Source: Nocardioides gansuensis | Lineage (GTDB): Bacteria > Actinomycetota > Actinomycetes > Propionibacteriales > Nocardioidaceae | NCBI RefSeq assembly: GCF_003076135.1 | Contig: NZ_QDGZ01000004.1 | Location: 372,001 to 436,000 of the forward strand | Reading direction: 5' to 3' | DNA length: 64,000 nucleotides | Translations under genes and position numbers: made by a program | The notes under the pieces: model-generated | Told to the model about the DNA's origin: nothing | Database searches by the model: none | The model's input: the letters and a program-made list of their open reading frames with translations, nothing else | Shown: piece by piece, positions 46,142 through 59,025 of the stretch | How the letters are laid out: each line of letters opens with the position of its first letter | Position numbering within the stretch: position 1 is the first letter of the stretch

Positions 46142-47074
46142 TTAGAGGGAGCTGGCCGAGAAGGTGTCGCATGCCTCGAGCGTGCCCTCCTCGAACCCGG
46201 TCGAGAACCAGCGCATCCGCTGCTCCGACGAGCCGTGGGTCCAGGCCTCGGGGTTGACCCCGCCACCCGACTTCTGCTGGATGCGGTCGTCGCCGACGGC
46301 CTTGGCCGAGTCGAGGGCCTCGTCGATGTCGCCCTGGTCGAGGCCCTGGAGGATGCCGTCGCCGTCGCTGGCGTCCCTGGTCCACATGCCGGCGTAGCAG
46401 TCGGCCTGCAGCTCGAGGCGCACGGCGTCGGACTCGGGGCCCTTCTGGGTGCGGACCCGGCCCATGGTCCCCATCAGGTTCTGGATGTGGTGGCCGTATT
46501 CGTGGGCGAGGACGTAGGGCTCGACGAAGTCGCCGCCCTGGCCGCCGAGCTGGCCCTCGAGCACATCCTGGAAGAACGTGGTGTCGAGGTAGATGTGCTG
46601 GTCGGCGGGGCAGTAGAAGGGGCCGACCTGCGAGGTCGCCTGGCCACAGCCGGTGTTCACCCCGCCGCTGAAGGTGATCATGGTGGCGGGGGAGAACTGC
46701 GTGCCGCCCTGCTCGGGCAGCGTCTTCTGCCAGTAGGCGAAGAGCGAGTTCTCCACGGCCACGCGGGCACAGTCGACGTCCTCGTTGGCGTCTGCACCCG
46801 TCTTGCAGTTGGCGTAGCGCTCCGAGTCGCCCATCCGGCTCGCGTCCGAGCCACCCTGCTCGATGCCCGTATCTGTCGGCGTGGGGAGGCCGCTCCCGCC
46901 ACCGACGCACTGCGTCAGCACGAAGAACAGCAGCAGGATGATCAGGCCGCCGAGGCCGCCGCCGGCGCGGGCGCCGCCCGGGATGCGCATCCCGCCGCCG
47001 CCGAGACCACCGCCGCCACCGCCGCCCTGGCCGATCCGGCCCGTGTCGAGGCGAGCCTTCGGGTTGAAGCGCAT
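46142..47074 (-). CDS. Membrane-anchored neutral zinc metallopeptidase (YpfJ family)
   Basis: 310 residues from the ATG at 47074 (MRFNPKARLDTG). A Gly-rich N-terminus is followed by one membrane helix (about 44-56, LIILLLFFVL) and an extracytoplasmic domain with HEYGHH (191-196) as zinc-binding active site, FYCPADQHIYLDTTFF upstream and LELQADCYAGMW (third ligand region) downstream. GAAGGG lies 6 nt before this ATG; an ATG two codons earlier (47080) would leave no spacing. Substrates of this widespread family are not known. Divergent from the ABC-F gene. Confidence 0.85.
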   Translation of the reverse strand: MRFNPKARLDTGRIGQGGGGGGGLGGGGMRIPGGARAGGGLGGLIILLLFFVLTQCVGGGSGLPTPTDTGIEQGGSDASRMGDSERYANCKTGADANEDVDCARVAVENSLFAYWQKTLPEQGGTQFSPATMITFSGGVNTGCGQATSQVGPFYCPADQHIYLDTTFFQDVLEGQLGGQGGDFVEPYVLAHEYGHHIQNLMGTMGRVRTQKGPESDAVRLELQADCYAGMWTRDASDGDGILQGLDQGDIDEALDSAKAVGDDRIQQKSGGGVNPEAWTHGSSEQRMRWFSTGFEEGTLEACDTFSASSL

Positions 47075-47127
47075 GGCCATCCCTTCGTCCGTGGTCCGCC
47101 GAGTCGGTGACCGGTCCTACCCGCCCG

Positions 47128-47133
47128 TAGACT
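47128..47133 (+). promoter_or_regulatory. -10 box TAGACT before the ABC-F gene
   Basis: TAGACT ends 9 nt before the ATG at 47143, giving at most a 2-3 nt leader. Confidence 0.4.
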
Positions 47134-47142
47134 AACCCCCTG

Positions 47143-48741
<1,599 letters not shown>

Positions 48742-48762
48742 CCGGTCCTCGAGCGCGCCGGC

Positions 48763-48793
48763 TGGACCTCAAGCCGACTTGAGCTCCTACGCT
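48763..48793 (+). promoter_or_regulatory. SoxR-like (MerR-type) promoter/operator
   Basis: TGGACC (48763-48768), a 19-nt spacer and TACGCT (48788-48793) form a promoter with the long spacer that MerR-family activators need. The spacer holds CCTCAAGCCGACTTGAGC (48767-48784), a dyad matching 14 of 18 positions of the E. coli SoxR box CCTCAAGTTAACTTGAGG. Transcription would start near 48800, about 70 nt before the exporter gene. Confidence 0.6.
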
Positions 48794-48870
48794 CGGGAAC
48801 AGCAGGACTGCCGGAGGCGTTGAGCCATCGGCGTACGTGGACGAGACGTGCGTGATCGAGAGGAGTGCCC

Positions 48871-50751
48871 GTGTCGATGATGGGACCGGGAGGGCCCCCG
48901 TGGCGGCACCTCCGCTCCGACCGCAGCGTCGTGGAGAGCCGCATCGAGCGGCAGACCCTCCGGCGCGTGCTGTCGTTCGCGCGGCCGCACCGGCGGCTGA
49001 TCGCCGCGTTCCTTGTCATCACCATCATCGACGCCGGCCTGGTCGTGGTGCCGCCACTGCTGCTGCAGCGCATCGTCGACGTGGGCATCGCCAGGGGCGA
49101 CGTGTCGGTGGTCGTGTGGCTCGCGGTCCTGATCGGCGTGGTGGCCGTGGTGACCGCGGCGTTCGGCCTGATCGCCGGCTGGCTGTCCAGCCGCATCGGC
49201 GAGGGCCTGATCTTCGACCTCCGCACCCAGGTCTTCGCGCACGTGCAGCGGCAGTCGCTCGCCTTCTTCACCCGCACCCAGACGGGCGCGCTCGTCAGCC
49301 GCCTCAACAACGACGTCATCGGCGCCCAGCGCGCCTTCACCTCGACGCTCTCGGGCACCGTCTCCAACCTGATCTCGGCGGTCGTCGTCGGCATCACCAT
49401 GATGGCGCTGAGCTGGCAGGTGACCCTGCTCTGCCTGCTGCTCTTCCCGCTGCTGTTCCTGACCTCCCGCTGGGTCAGCAACCGCCTCGCCGGCCTCTCG
49501 CGCGAGCAGATGGACGGCAACGCCGACCTCGGCAACGCGATGACCGAGCGCTTCAACGTCGGCGGCGCGATGCTCCTCAAGCTCTTCGGCCGCCGGGAGG
49601 CGGAGGACGCCCTGTACGCCGAGAAGGCGGCCGTCGTCCGTGACCTGGGCGTGCGGATCGCGCTGCTCACCCGGGTGTTCTTCGCGGCGATGACCCTGCT
49701 CCCGCAGCTGGCCACCGCGCTCGTCTACGGCATCGGCGGCTACCTCGCCATCCGCGGCGACCTGTCGGTCGGCACGCTGGTGGCCCTCGGCATCCTGCTG
49801 CTGCGCCTGCTCGGCCCGCTGCAGGGACTCTCCAACGTCCGCATCGACGTGATGACGGCCCTGGTGAGCTTCGACCGGGTCTTCGAGGTGCTCGACCTGC
49901 CGTCGCTGGTGCAGGAGAAGCCGGACGCCGTGGTGCTGCCACGGACCGCGTCGCGCCTCGAGTTCGACCGCGTGGACTTCACCTACCCGACCGCCGACGA
50001 GGTGTCCCTCGCCTCGCTGGAGACGGTCGCCCGCACCGAGTCGCGGGACAACGGCCCGGTGCTGCACGGAGTGTCCTTCGTCGCCGAGCCCGGCCAGATG
50101 GTCGCGCTCGTCGGTCCCTCGGGCGCCGGCAAGACCACGATCACCCACCTCGTCGCCCGGCTCTACGACGCCACCTCGGGCACCGTCCGCGTCGGCGGGC
50201 ACGACGTGCGGGACGTGACACTGGAGTCCCTGGAGGCCGCCGTCGGCTACGTCACCCAGGACGCCCACATGTTCCACGACACGATCCGGGCCAACCTGCT
50301 CTACGCCCGGCCCGAGGCGACCGAGGACCAGCTCTGGGCCGCCCTCGAGGCCGCACAGGTGGCGTCGCTGGTGCGGGCCCTGCCCGACGGCCTCGACACG
50401 GTCGTCGGCGACCGGGGCTACCGGCTCTCCGGCGGCGAGCGCCAGCGGCTCGCGATTGCCCGCCTGCTCCTCAAGGCGCCCTCCATCGTGGTGCTCGACG
50501 AGGCGACCGCCCACCTCGACAGCGAGTCGGAGGCGGCGGTCCAGCGGGCGCTGGACGCGGCCCTGGAAGGACGCACCTCACTCGTGATCGCGCACCGCCT
50601 CTCGACCGTGCGCGACGCCGACCAGATCCTGGTGCTGGACGGCGGCCGCGTCGTCCAGTCCGGCACGCACACCCAGCTGCTCGCCCAGGGCGGACTCTAC
50701 GCCGACCTCTACCGCACGCAGTTCCGCGACGACACCGCTCCGGTCGCCTGA
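48871..50751 (+). CDS. ABC exporter, fused membrane and ATPase domains
   Basis: About 626 residues. Type IV (MsbA-like) exporter half-molecule: six membrane helices between about 45 and 330, including LSWQVTLLCLLLFPLLFLTSRW, then an ATPase domain with Walker A GPSGAGKTT, signature YRLSGGERQRLAIARLLL, Walker B IVVLDEATAHLD and IAHRLSTVRDADQ. Probably a homodimer exporting lipids or toxic compounds. The GTG at 48871 has AGGAG 5 nt upstream; the GTG at 48865 overlaps that site and is less likely. A SoxR-like operator upstream suggests induction by redox-active compounds. Confidence 0.9.
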   Translation: MSMMGPGGPPWRHLRSDRSVVESRIERQTLRRVLSFARPHRRLIAAFLVITIIDAGLVVVPPLLLQRIVDVGIARGDVSVVVWLAVLIGVVAVVTAAFGLIAGWLSSRIGEGLIFDLRTQVFAHVQRQSLAFFTRTQTGALVSRLNNDVIGAQRAFTSTLSGTVSNLISAVVVGITMMALSWQVTLLCLLLFPLLFLTSRWVSNRLAGLSREQMDGNADLGNAMTERFNVGGAMLLKLFGRREAEDALYAEKAAVVRDLGVRIALLTRVFFAAMTLLPQLATALVYGIGGYLAIRGDLSVGTLVALGILLLRLLGPLQGLSNVRIDVMTALVSFDRVFEVLDLPSLVQEKPDAVVLPRTASRLEFDRVDFTYPTADEVSLASLETVARTESRDNGPVLHGVSFVAEPGQMVALVGPSGAGKTTITHLVARLYDATSGTVRVGGHDVRDVTLESLEAAVGYVTQDAHMFHDTIRANLLYARPEATEDQLWAALEAAQVASLVRALPDGLDTVVGDRGYRLSGGERQRLAIARLLLKAPSIVVLDEATAHLDSESEAAVQRALDAALEGRTSLVIAHRLSTVRDADQILVLDGGRVVQSGTHTQLLAQGGLYADLYRTQFRDDTAPVA

Positions 50752-50772
50752 CGGGTCGCCGGACGGGCTCGA

Positions 50773-50778
50773 TAGCCT
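50773..50778 (+). promoter_or_regulatory. -10 box TAGCCT, probable leaderless SDR promoter
   Basis: TAGCCT ends 8 nt before the ATG of the SDR gene at 50787. Confidence 0.45.
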
Positions 50779-50786
50779 TCCGGGCC

Positions 50787-51542
50787 ATGGACCTGCAGCT
50801 GCGTGATCGTGTCTACATCCTCACTGGGGCCGCCCGCGGCCTGGGCCGCGCCACCGCCGAGGCGCTCGTCGCCGACGGCGCCCGCGTGGTGCTCTCCGGG
50901 CGGCACCAGGAGCCGCTCGACGAGGCCGTCGCGGCCCTCAGCGACGCGGCCGTGGCGGTGGTGGCCGACAACGCCGACCCGGAGACACCGACCCGGCTGA
51001 TCACGGCGGCGCACGAGCGGTGGGGTCGCCTCGACGGCGCCCTGGTGAGCGTCGGAGGACCGCCCACCGGCACCGTCACGTCCACTCCCGACGAGGCGTG
51101 GCGCTCCTCCTTCGAGAGCGTCTTCCTCGGCGCGGTGCGGCTGTGCCGCGAGATCGGCGCCGAGCTGGGCGACGGCGGCTCACTCGCCCTCGTGCTGTCC
51201 TCCAGCGTGCGCGCGCCGCTGGGCAACCTCGCCATCTCCAACGGCCTGCGGCCCGGGCTCGCGATGGTGGCGAAGACCCTGGCCGACGAGCTCGGCCCGC
51301 GCGGCGTACGCGTCAACGGGCTGCTGCCGGGTCGGATCGGCACCGAGCGGCTGGCCGAGCTGGACGCCTCCACCGGCGACGCCGAGGCCGCGCGGCGGGC
51401 CGCCATCGCCGGGATCCCGATGGGTCGCTACGGGGAGCCCGAGGAGTTCGGCCGGGTGGCGGCGTTCCTGCTCTCGCCTGCGGCGTCATTCGTCACGGGC
51501 ACGATGGTCCCCGTCGACGGCGGCATGCTCCGGGCGCTCTGA
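50787..51542 (+). CDS. Atypical short-chain dehydrogenase/reductase
   Basis: 251 residues with a Rossmann fold: TGAARGLGRATAEAL (TGxxxGxG) binds the cofactor, and VVLSGRH with an Arg suggests NADP. The SDR catalytic Ser is present (LVLSSSVRAP), but the usual Tyr-x3-Lys is replaced: AISNGLRPGLAMVAKTLA has Asn where Tyr is expected and Arg where Lys is expected. The C-terminal RVNGLLPGRIGTERL and VTGTMVPVDGGML are normal. It belongs to the SDR subgroup with SNxxR and may have a different or no redox activity. The last 57 bp overlap the convergent SURF1 gene. Confidence 0.8.
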   Translation: MDLQLRDRVYILTGAARGLGRATAEALVADGARVVLSGRHQEPLDEAVAALSDAAVAVVADNADPETPTRLITAAHERWGRLDGALVSVGGPPTGTVTSTPDEAWRSSFESVFLGAVRLCREIGAELGDGGSLALVLSSSVRAPLGNLAISNGLRPGLAMVAKTLADELGPRGVRVNGLLPGRIGTERLAELDASTGDAEAARRAAIAGIPMGRYGEPEEFGRVAAFLLSPAASFVTGTMVPVDGGMLRAL

Positions 51543-52283
51543 GCCCGGGGTCGTCCGCCGGCCGCCCCGCCACTCGTCGTACAGCAGGTAGAAGAAGCCG
51601 AAGATCGCGAGCGCCCCGAAGAACCACCACTGCAGGCCGTAGAAGAAGTGCGGGCCGTCGTCGAGCTCGGGCAGCTCGGCCGGCTCGAGGGGCTGCTCCG
51701 GCTCCGGCGACTCCGACTCGAGCTGCACGAACCCGCCGAGCACCTCGCGGTCGAGCGCCTCGCCGATCTGCTCCGAGCTGATCGCACGGGTCGACTGGTC
51801 GGTCACCTCGGCCTCGTCGCCGGTCGCGTCCTCCCGGACCCAGCCGGTGACGGTGACCTGCCCCTGCGGGGGAGGGGGTACGTCGCTCGGAGTCGCACCG
51901 CGGTTGTCGGTGCCGAACCAGCCGCGGTCCACCAGCAGCGTGGAGCCGTCGCCGAGCTCCAGCGGCACCACCACCTCCACGCCGGGGGCGCCCTCGCGCG
52001 TGCGGTAGCGGACGATCACCGTCGCGGCCTCGTCGTAGGAGCCGGTGGCGGTGACGACCCGCCACTCCTCCTCCTCGGCGACCGGCTCGCCGGGCGCGAG
52101 GACCTCCCGGACATCGACCGGAGGGAGCGACTCGTTGCGCTCGATCAGCGCGTTGCGCTCCTTGCGCTCCTCCAGCCGGTCGAACTGCCACTCGCCGAGC
52201 CGCCACGCCAGCCAGGCCAGGGCCATCACGGTGAGGGCGAACAGGACCCATCGCCGGCTGAGCAGGGATCCCTTCGGTCGCAC
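51486..52283 (-). CDS. SURF1-family protein
   Basis: 265 residues. N-terminal helix (RWVLFALTVMALAWLAWRLGEWQ) with the family GxWQxxR-like pattern, large extracytoplasmic domain with LLVDRGWFGTDNRG and VTGWVRE, and a C-terminal helix (FFYGLQWWFFGALAIFGFFYLLYDEW). SURF1 assists cytochrome c oxidase assembly and heme a insertion, which fits the nearby ctaA/ctaB. GTG start with a TAGCCT box 6 nt upstream. A 57-bp tail-to-tail overlap with the SDR gene. Confidence 0.88.
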   Translation of the reverse strand: MRPKGSLLSRRWVLFALTVMALAWLAWRLGEWQFDRLEERKERNALIERNESLPPVDVREVLAPGEPVAEEEEWRVVTATGSYDEAATVIVRYRTREGAPGVEVVVPLELGDGSTLLVDRGWFGTDNRGATPSDVPPPPQGQVTVTGWVREDATGDEAEVTDQSTRAISSEQIGEALDREVLGGFVQLESESPEPEQPLEPAELPELDDGPHFFYGLQWWFFGALAIFGFFYLLYDEWRGGRRTTPGSERPEHAAVDGDHRARDE

Positions 52284-52289
52284 ACCCGG

Positions 52290-52295
52290 AGGCTA
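52290..52295 (-). promoter_or_regulatory. -10 box TAGCCT, probable leaderless SURF1 promoter
   Basis: On the minus strand TAGCCT ends 6 nt before the GTG at 52283. Confidence 0.5.
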
Positions 52296-52326
52296 TCGGC
52301 CCACCTCGGACCAACCTCCGAGCCCC

Positions 52327-52332
52327 TAGACT
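52327..52332 (+). promoter_or_regulatory. -10 box TAGACT, probable leaderless moaA promoter
   Basis: TAGACT ends 7 nt before the ATG at 52340. It is back-to-back with the SURF1 box 31 bp away, so two divergent leaderless promoters share 56 bp. Confidence 0.5.
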
Positions 52333-52339
52333 GGGCCAC

Positions 52340-53326
52340 ATGCTCCCGCTCGCAGACCGCTTCGGCCGTGTCGCCACGGACCTGCGCGTCTCGCTGACCG
52401 ACCGGTGCAACCTGCGCTGCTCCTACTGCATGCCCGCCGAGGGACTCGACTGGCTGCCCGACGAGCAGACGCTCTCCGACGATGAGATCGTGCGGCTGAT
52501 CACGATCGCCGTCACCCGGCTCGGGGTGACGGAGGTGCGGTTCACGGGCGGCGAGCCTCTCGTACGTCGGGGGCTCGTGGACATCGTCCGGCGCACCTCC
52601 GGACTCGGGGTCGAGACCTCCGTGACCACCAACGCGCTGGGGCTCCAGCGCACCGCGGTGGCGCTGCGCGACGCCGGCCTCGACCGGATCAACGTGAGCC
52701 TCGACAGCATCCGGCCCGAGACGTTCGCCGAGATCACCCGCCGCGACCGGCTGCGCGACGTGATCGCCGGGCTGGCAGCCGCGAAGGACGCGGGGCTGGG
52801 CCCGGTCAAGATCAACGCCGTCCTGCTGCGCGGCGTCAACGACGACCAGGCGCCCGAGCTGCTGCGCTGGTCGCTGGAGCACGACTACCACCTGCGCTTC
52901 ATCGAGCAGATGCCGCTCGACGCCCAGCACGGCTGGCATCGCGACCAGATGATCACCGCCGACGAGATCTTCGATCGCCTGTCCACCGAGTTCACCCTGA
53001 CGCCCCACGGCGTGCCGCGGGGGAGCGCCCCGGCCGAGCTCTTCGACGTGGACGGCGGCCCCGGCACGGTCGGCGTCATCGCCTCGGTCACCCGCCCGTT
53101 CTGCGGTGACTGCGACCGGGTGCGGCTCACCGCCGACGGGCAGGTGCGCAACTGCCTCTTCGCCCGCGAGGAGTCAGACCTGCGCACGGCGATGCGCGCC
53201 GGCGCGACCGACGCCGAGCTGGCCGACCGCTGGGTGATCGCGATGGCCGGCAAGCGCGCCGGCCACGGCATCGACGACCCCTCGTTCCTGCAGCCCGACC
53301 GGCCGATGTCCGCGATCGGCGGCTAG
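52340..53326 (+). CDS. moaA: GTP 3',8-cyclase MoaA
   Basis: 328 residues, radical SAM enzyme of molybdenum cofactor synthesis. [10 protein letters not shown] (Cys23, Cys27, Cys30) binds the SAM cluster, [12 protein letters not shown] is the SAM-binding GGE motif, and [23 protein letters not shown] holds the second cluster. The protein ends in Gly-Gly (SAIGG), which is needed in MoaA. No other moa gene is adjacent. An imperfect GC hairpin (CGGGCC 53333-53338 / GGCCCG 53362-53367) follows the stop. Confidence 0.95.
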   Translation: MLPLADRFGRVATDLRVSLTDRCNLRCSYCMPAEGLDWLPDEQTLSDDEIVRLITIAVTRLGVTEVRFTGGEPLVRRGLVDIVRRTSGLGVETSVTTNALGLQRTAVALRDAGLDRINVSLDSIRPETFAEITRRDRLRDVIAGLAAAKDAGLGPVKINAVLLRGVNDDQAPELLRWSLEHDYHLRFIEQMPLDAQHGWHRDQMITADEIFDRLSTEFTLTPHGVPRGSAPAELFDVDGGPGTVGVIASVTRPFCGDCDRVRLTADGQVRNCLFAREESDLRTAMRAGATDAELADRWVIAMAGKRAGHGIDDPSFLQPDRPMSAIGG

Positions 53327-53382
53327 CGCAGCCGGGCCGCGATCGTCGGTGGACCGATGCCGGCCCGCGACGCTCCCGCTGA

Positions 53383-53388
53383 TAGGGT
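53383..53388 (+). promoter_or_regulatory. -10 box TAGGGT of the pyrimidine operon
   Basis: TAGGGT lies 59 nt before the carA start codon, giving a leader of about 53 nt that contains the PyrR-type hairpin and the ribosome binding site. Confidence 0.5.
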
Positions 53389-53415
53389 CGGCAGCGCTCG
53401 AACATCCTTTAACGA

Positions 53416-53433
53416 TCCGTCCCGTGAGGCGGA
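53416..53433 (+). promoter_or_regulatory. PyrR-binding RNA hairpin in the carA leader
   Basis: The transcript can fold UCCGUC (53416-53421) with GAGGCGGA (53428-53433 pairing) around the hexaloop CCGUGA (53422-53427). This loop fits the PyrR consensus CNGNGA, and GUCCCGUGAGGC fits RUCCNGNGAGGY. The stem runs into GGAGAAGGAGGU (53431-53442 area), the carA ribosome binding site. UMP-bound PyrR would then block translation, as proposed for mycobacterial pyrR leaders. Confidence 0.75.
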
Positions 53434-53447
53434 GAAGGAGGTACGGC

Positions 53448-54598
53448 GTGCCCCAGCCTGCCCAGGCCCTGCATGCCCGACCAGCCCTGCTGGTCCTCGA
53501 GGACGGCCGCGTCTTCCGCGGCGAGTCCTTCGGCGCCGAGGGGGAGACCTTCGGCGAGGCGGTCTTCTCCACCGGCATGACCGGCTACCAGGAGACGCTG
53601 ACCGATCCCAGCTATCACCGGCAGGTCGTCGTGATGACGGCCCCGCACGTCGGCAACACCGGCGTCAACGACGAGGACGCCGAGTCCCGTCGGATCTGGG
53701 TGGCCGGCTACGTCGTCCGCGACCCCGCCCGGGTGTCGTCCAACTGGCGCGCGCAGCGCACGCTCGACGACGAGCTCCGCGAGCAGGGAGTCGTCGGCAT
53801 CTCCGGCATCGACACCCGCGCCCTGACCCGGCACCTGCGCGAGCGTGGCGCGATGCGCGTCGGCATCTCCACGACCGAGACCGACCCCGACGCCCTGCTC
53901 CACCGCGTCCTCGAGCAGCCCCAGATGAAGGGCGCCGAGCTCGCCCGGGAGGTCAGCGTCGACGAGGCGTACGTCGTGCCCGCCGTGGGCGAGAAGCGCT
54001 TCACCGTGGCCGCGCTCGACCTCGGCATCAAGGGGATGACCCCGGCGCTGATGGCGGAGCGCGGCATCGAGGTGCACGTCCTGCCCGCCACCGCGACCAT
54101 CGACGACGTGCTCGCGGTCGAGCCCGACGGCCTCTTCTTCTCCAACGGCCCCGGCGACCCGGCCACGGCCGACGTCTCGACGCTCACCGGCGCCCTGGAG
54201 CGCGGCCTGCCCTACTTCGGCATCTGCTTCGGCAACCAGCTCTTCGGCAGGGCGCTGGGCTTCGGCACCTACAAGCTCAAGTACGGCCACCGCGGCATCA
54301 ACCAGCCGGTGATGGACCGCACGACCGGCAAGGTCGAGGTCACCGCCCACAACCACGGGTTCGCCGTGCAATGGCCGGACGGAGTGCCGCTGGACGATGC
54401 TGTGCGGACGCCATACGGCACCGCCACCGTGAGCCACGTGTGCCTCAACGACGACGTGGTCGAGGGCCTCGAGCTCCGCGACGACGCGGATGCCCTCACG
54501 GCGTTCTCGGTGCAGTACCACCCGGAGGCGGCCGCCGGGCCGCACGACGCGGCGTACCTCTTCGACCGCTTCATCGACCTCATGGAGGGCAAGGCCTG

Positions 54599-54599
<1 letters not shown>
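53448..54599 (+). CDS. carA: Carbamoyl-phosphate synthase small subunit
   Basis: 383 residues. [19 protein letters not shown] and [15 protein letters not shown] at the N-terminus; class I glutaminase with [15 protein letters not shown] (the nucleophile Cys), HNHGFAVQ and [13 protein letters not shown] (His/Glu). Supplies ammonia from glutamine to CarB. The GTG at 53448 follows AAGGAGGU by 6 nt; upstream in-frame residues read through the leader and are not real. Stop overlaps the carB ATG by one base. Confidence 0.96.
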
Positions 54600-57927
<3,328 letters not shown>

Positions 57928-57928
<1 letters not shown>

Positions 57929-59019
57929 TGGGCCGCGCCTACCGGCTGCTGTTCGACCACGGGTTCACCCGGCTCGACCCGGAGCTCGCCCACCACGGCG
58001 CGTTCCGGGCGATCCGGGCAGCGACCCCCTTGGCGAGTCGGCTCATCTGCGCACCCGATCGGCGTCGAGTCGGCGCATCTGCGCAGGTGCATGCCCTCGG
58101 CCTGGCCTTCCCGCACCCGCTCGGTCTGGCCGCGGGTTTCGACAAGAACGCCGTGGGCATCGACGCCCTGGCTGCCCTGGGCTTCGGGCACGTGGAGATC
58201 GGCACCGTGACGGGCCGGCCCCAGCCGGGCAACGCGAAGCCCCGGCTCTTCCGGCTCCCCGAGGACCGGGCGGTCGTCAACCGGATGGGCTTCAACAACG
58301 ATGGCGCCGACGTCGTGGCGCGTCGTCTTGCGGCCTGGCGTGAGCAGACGCGCCGACTCGACGGGTCTGGCGCGAGCAGACGCGCCGACTCGCCGGTCCT
58401 GGGGATCAACATCGGCAAGACCAAGGTCGTGCCGGAGGAGGAGGCGCTGGCCGACTACGCGCACAGCACGCGCCGCCTCGCGCCGTACGCCGACTACCTC
58501 GTCGTCAACGTCAGCTCGCCCAACACGCCCGGCCTGCGTGACCTCCAGGCCGTGGAGAAGCTGCAGCCCCTCCTCGAGGGCGTACGCCGGGTGGCCGACG
58601 AGGCCTCTCCCGATCGCCGGGTGCCGCTGCTCGTCAAGATCGCACCGGACCTGTCCGACGACGACGTGCTCGCCGTGGCCGACCTCGCGCTGGCGATCGG
58701 GCTCGACGGGATCATCGCGACGAACACCACGATCACCCGCGACGGCCTGCGGAGCGACCCCGCGACGGTCGAGCAGATCGGTGCGGGCGGCCTGTCGGGG
58801 GCGCCGCTCACCGCCCGGGCGCTCGAGGTGACCCGGATGCTGCGCGGCCGCGTCGGCCCCGACCTCACCCTGGTCGGCGTCGGCGGCATCACCACGGTGC
58901 AGGACGCCCGCGACCGGCTGGCAGCCGGTGCGGACCTGCTGCAGGGCTACACCGCGTTCATCTACGAGGGCCCGCTGTGGCCGCGACACATCGTGCGGGG
59001 CCTCGCGGCCGTCGGATGA
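57928..59019 (+). CDS. pyrD: Dihydroorotate dehydrogenase, quinone-dependent class 2
   Basis: 363 residues. [56 protein letters not shown] and [16 protein letters not shown] with the class 2 catalytic Ser are diagnostic; the N-terminal amphipathic segment binds the membrane. Oxidises dihydroorotate with FMN and passes electrons to quinone. ATG at 57928 (TGATG with carB) is preferred to a GTG at 57904. Two inverted pairs of the 32-bp repeat lie inside the gene, coding residues about 36-53 ([14 protein letters not shown]) and 134-155 ([15 protein letters not shown]). The second looks like extra sequence compared with the family. Confidence 0.93.
58034..58097 (+). repeat. 32-bp repeat, two direct units inside pyrD
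   Basis: Cores at 58034-58053 and 58066-58085, exactly 32 bp apart: CGAGTCGGCTCATCTGC and CGAGTCGGCGCATCTGC. They lie in codons 36-57 of pyrD. Confidence 0.9.
58329..58392 (-). repeat. 32-bp repeat, two inverted units inside pyrD
   Basis: On the minus strand two units begin at 58392 and 58360, exactly 32 bp apart, both with CGAGTCGGCGCGTCTGCTC, the variant also seen in the second unit of the 20813 array. They face the pair at 58034, about 240 bp away. Confidence 0.9.
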
Positions 59020-59025
59020 GGCACC

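Noticed and set aside
48768..48783. HspR (HAIR) site or simple terminator
   Set aside because: HAIR has the half sites in the opposite order (CTTGAG first). As a terminator the stem is only 6 bp with A/T pairs, whereas the promoter spacing fits MerR-type control.
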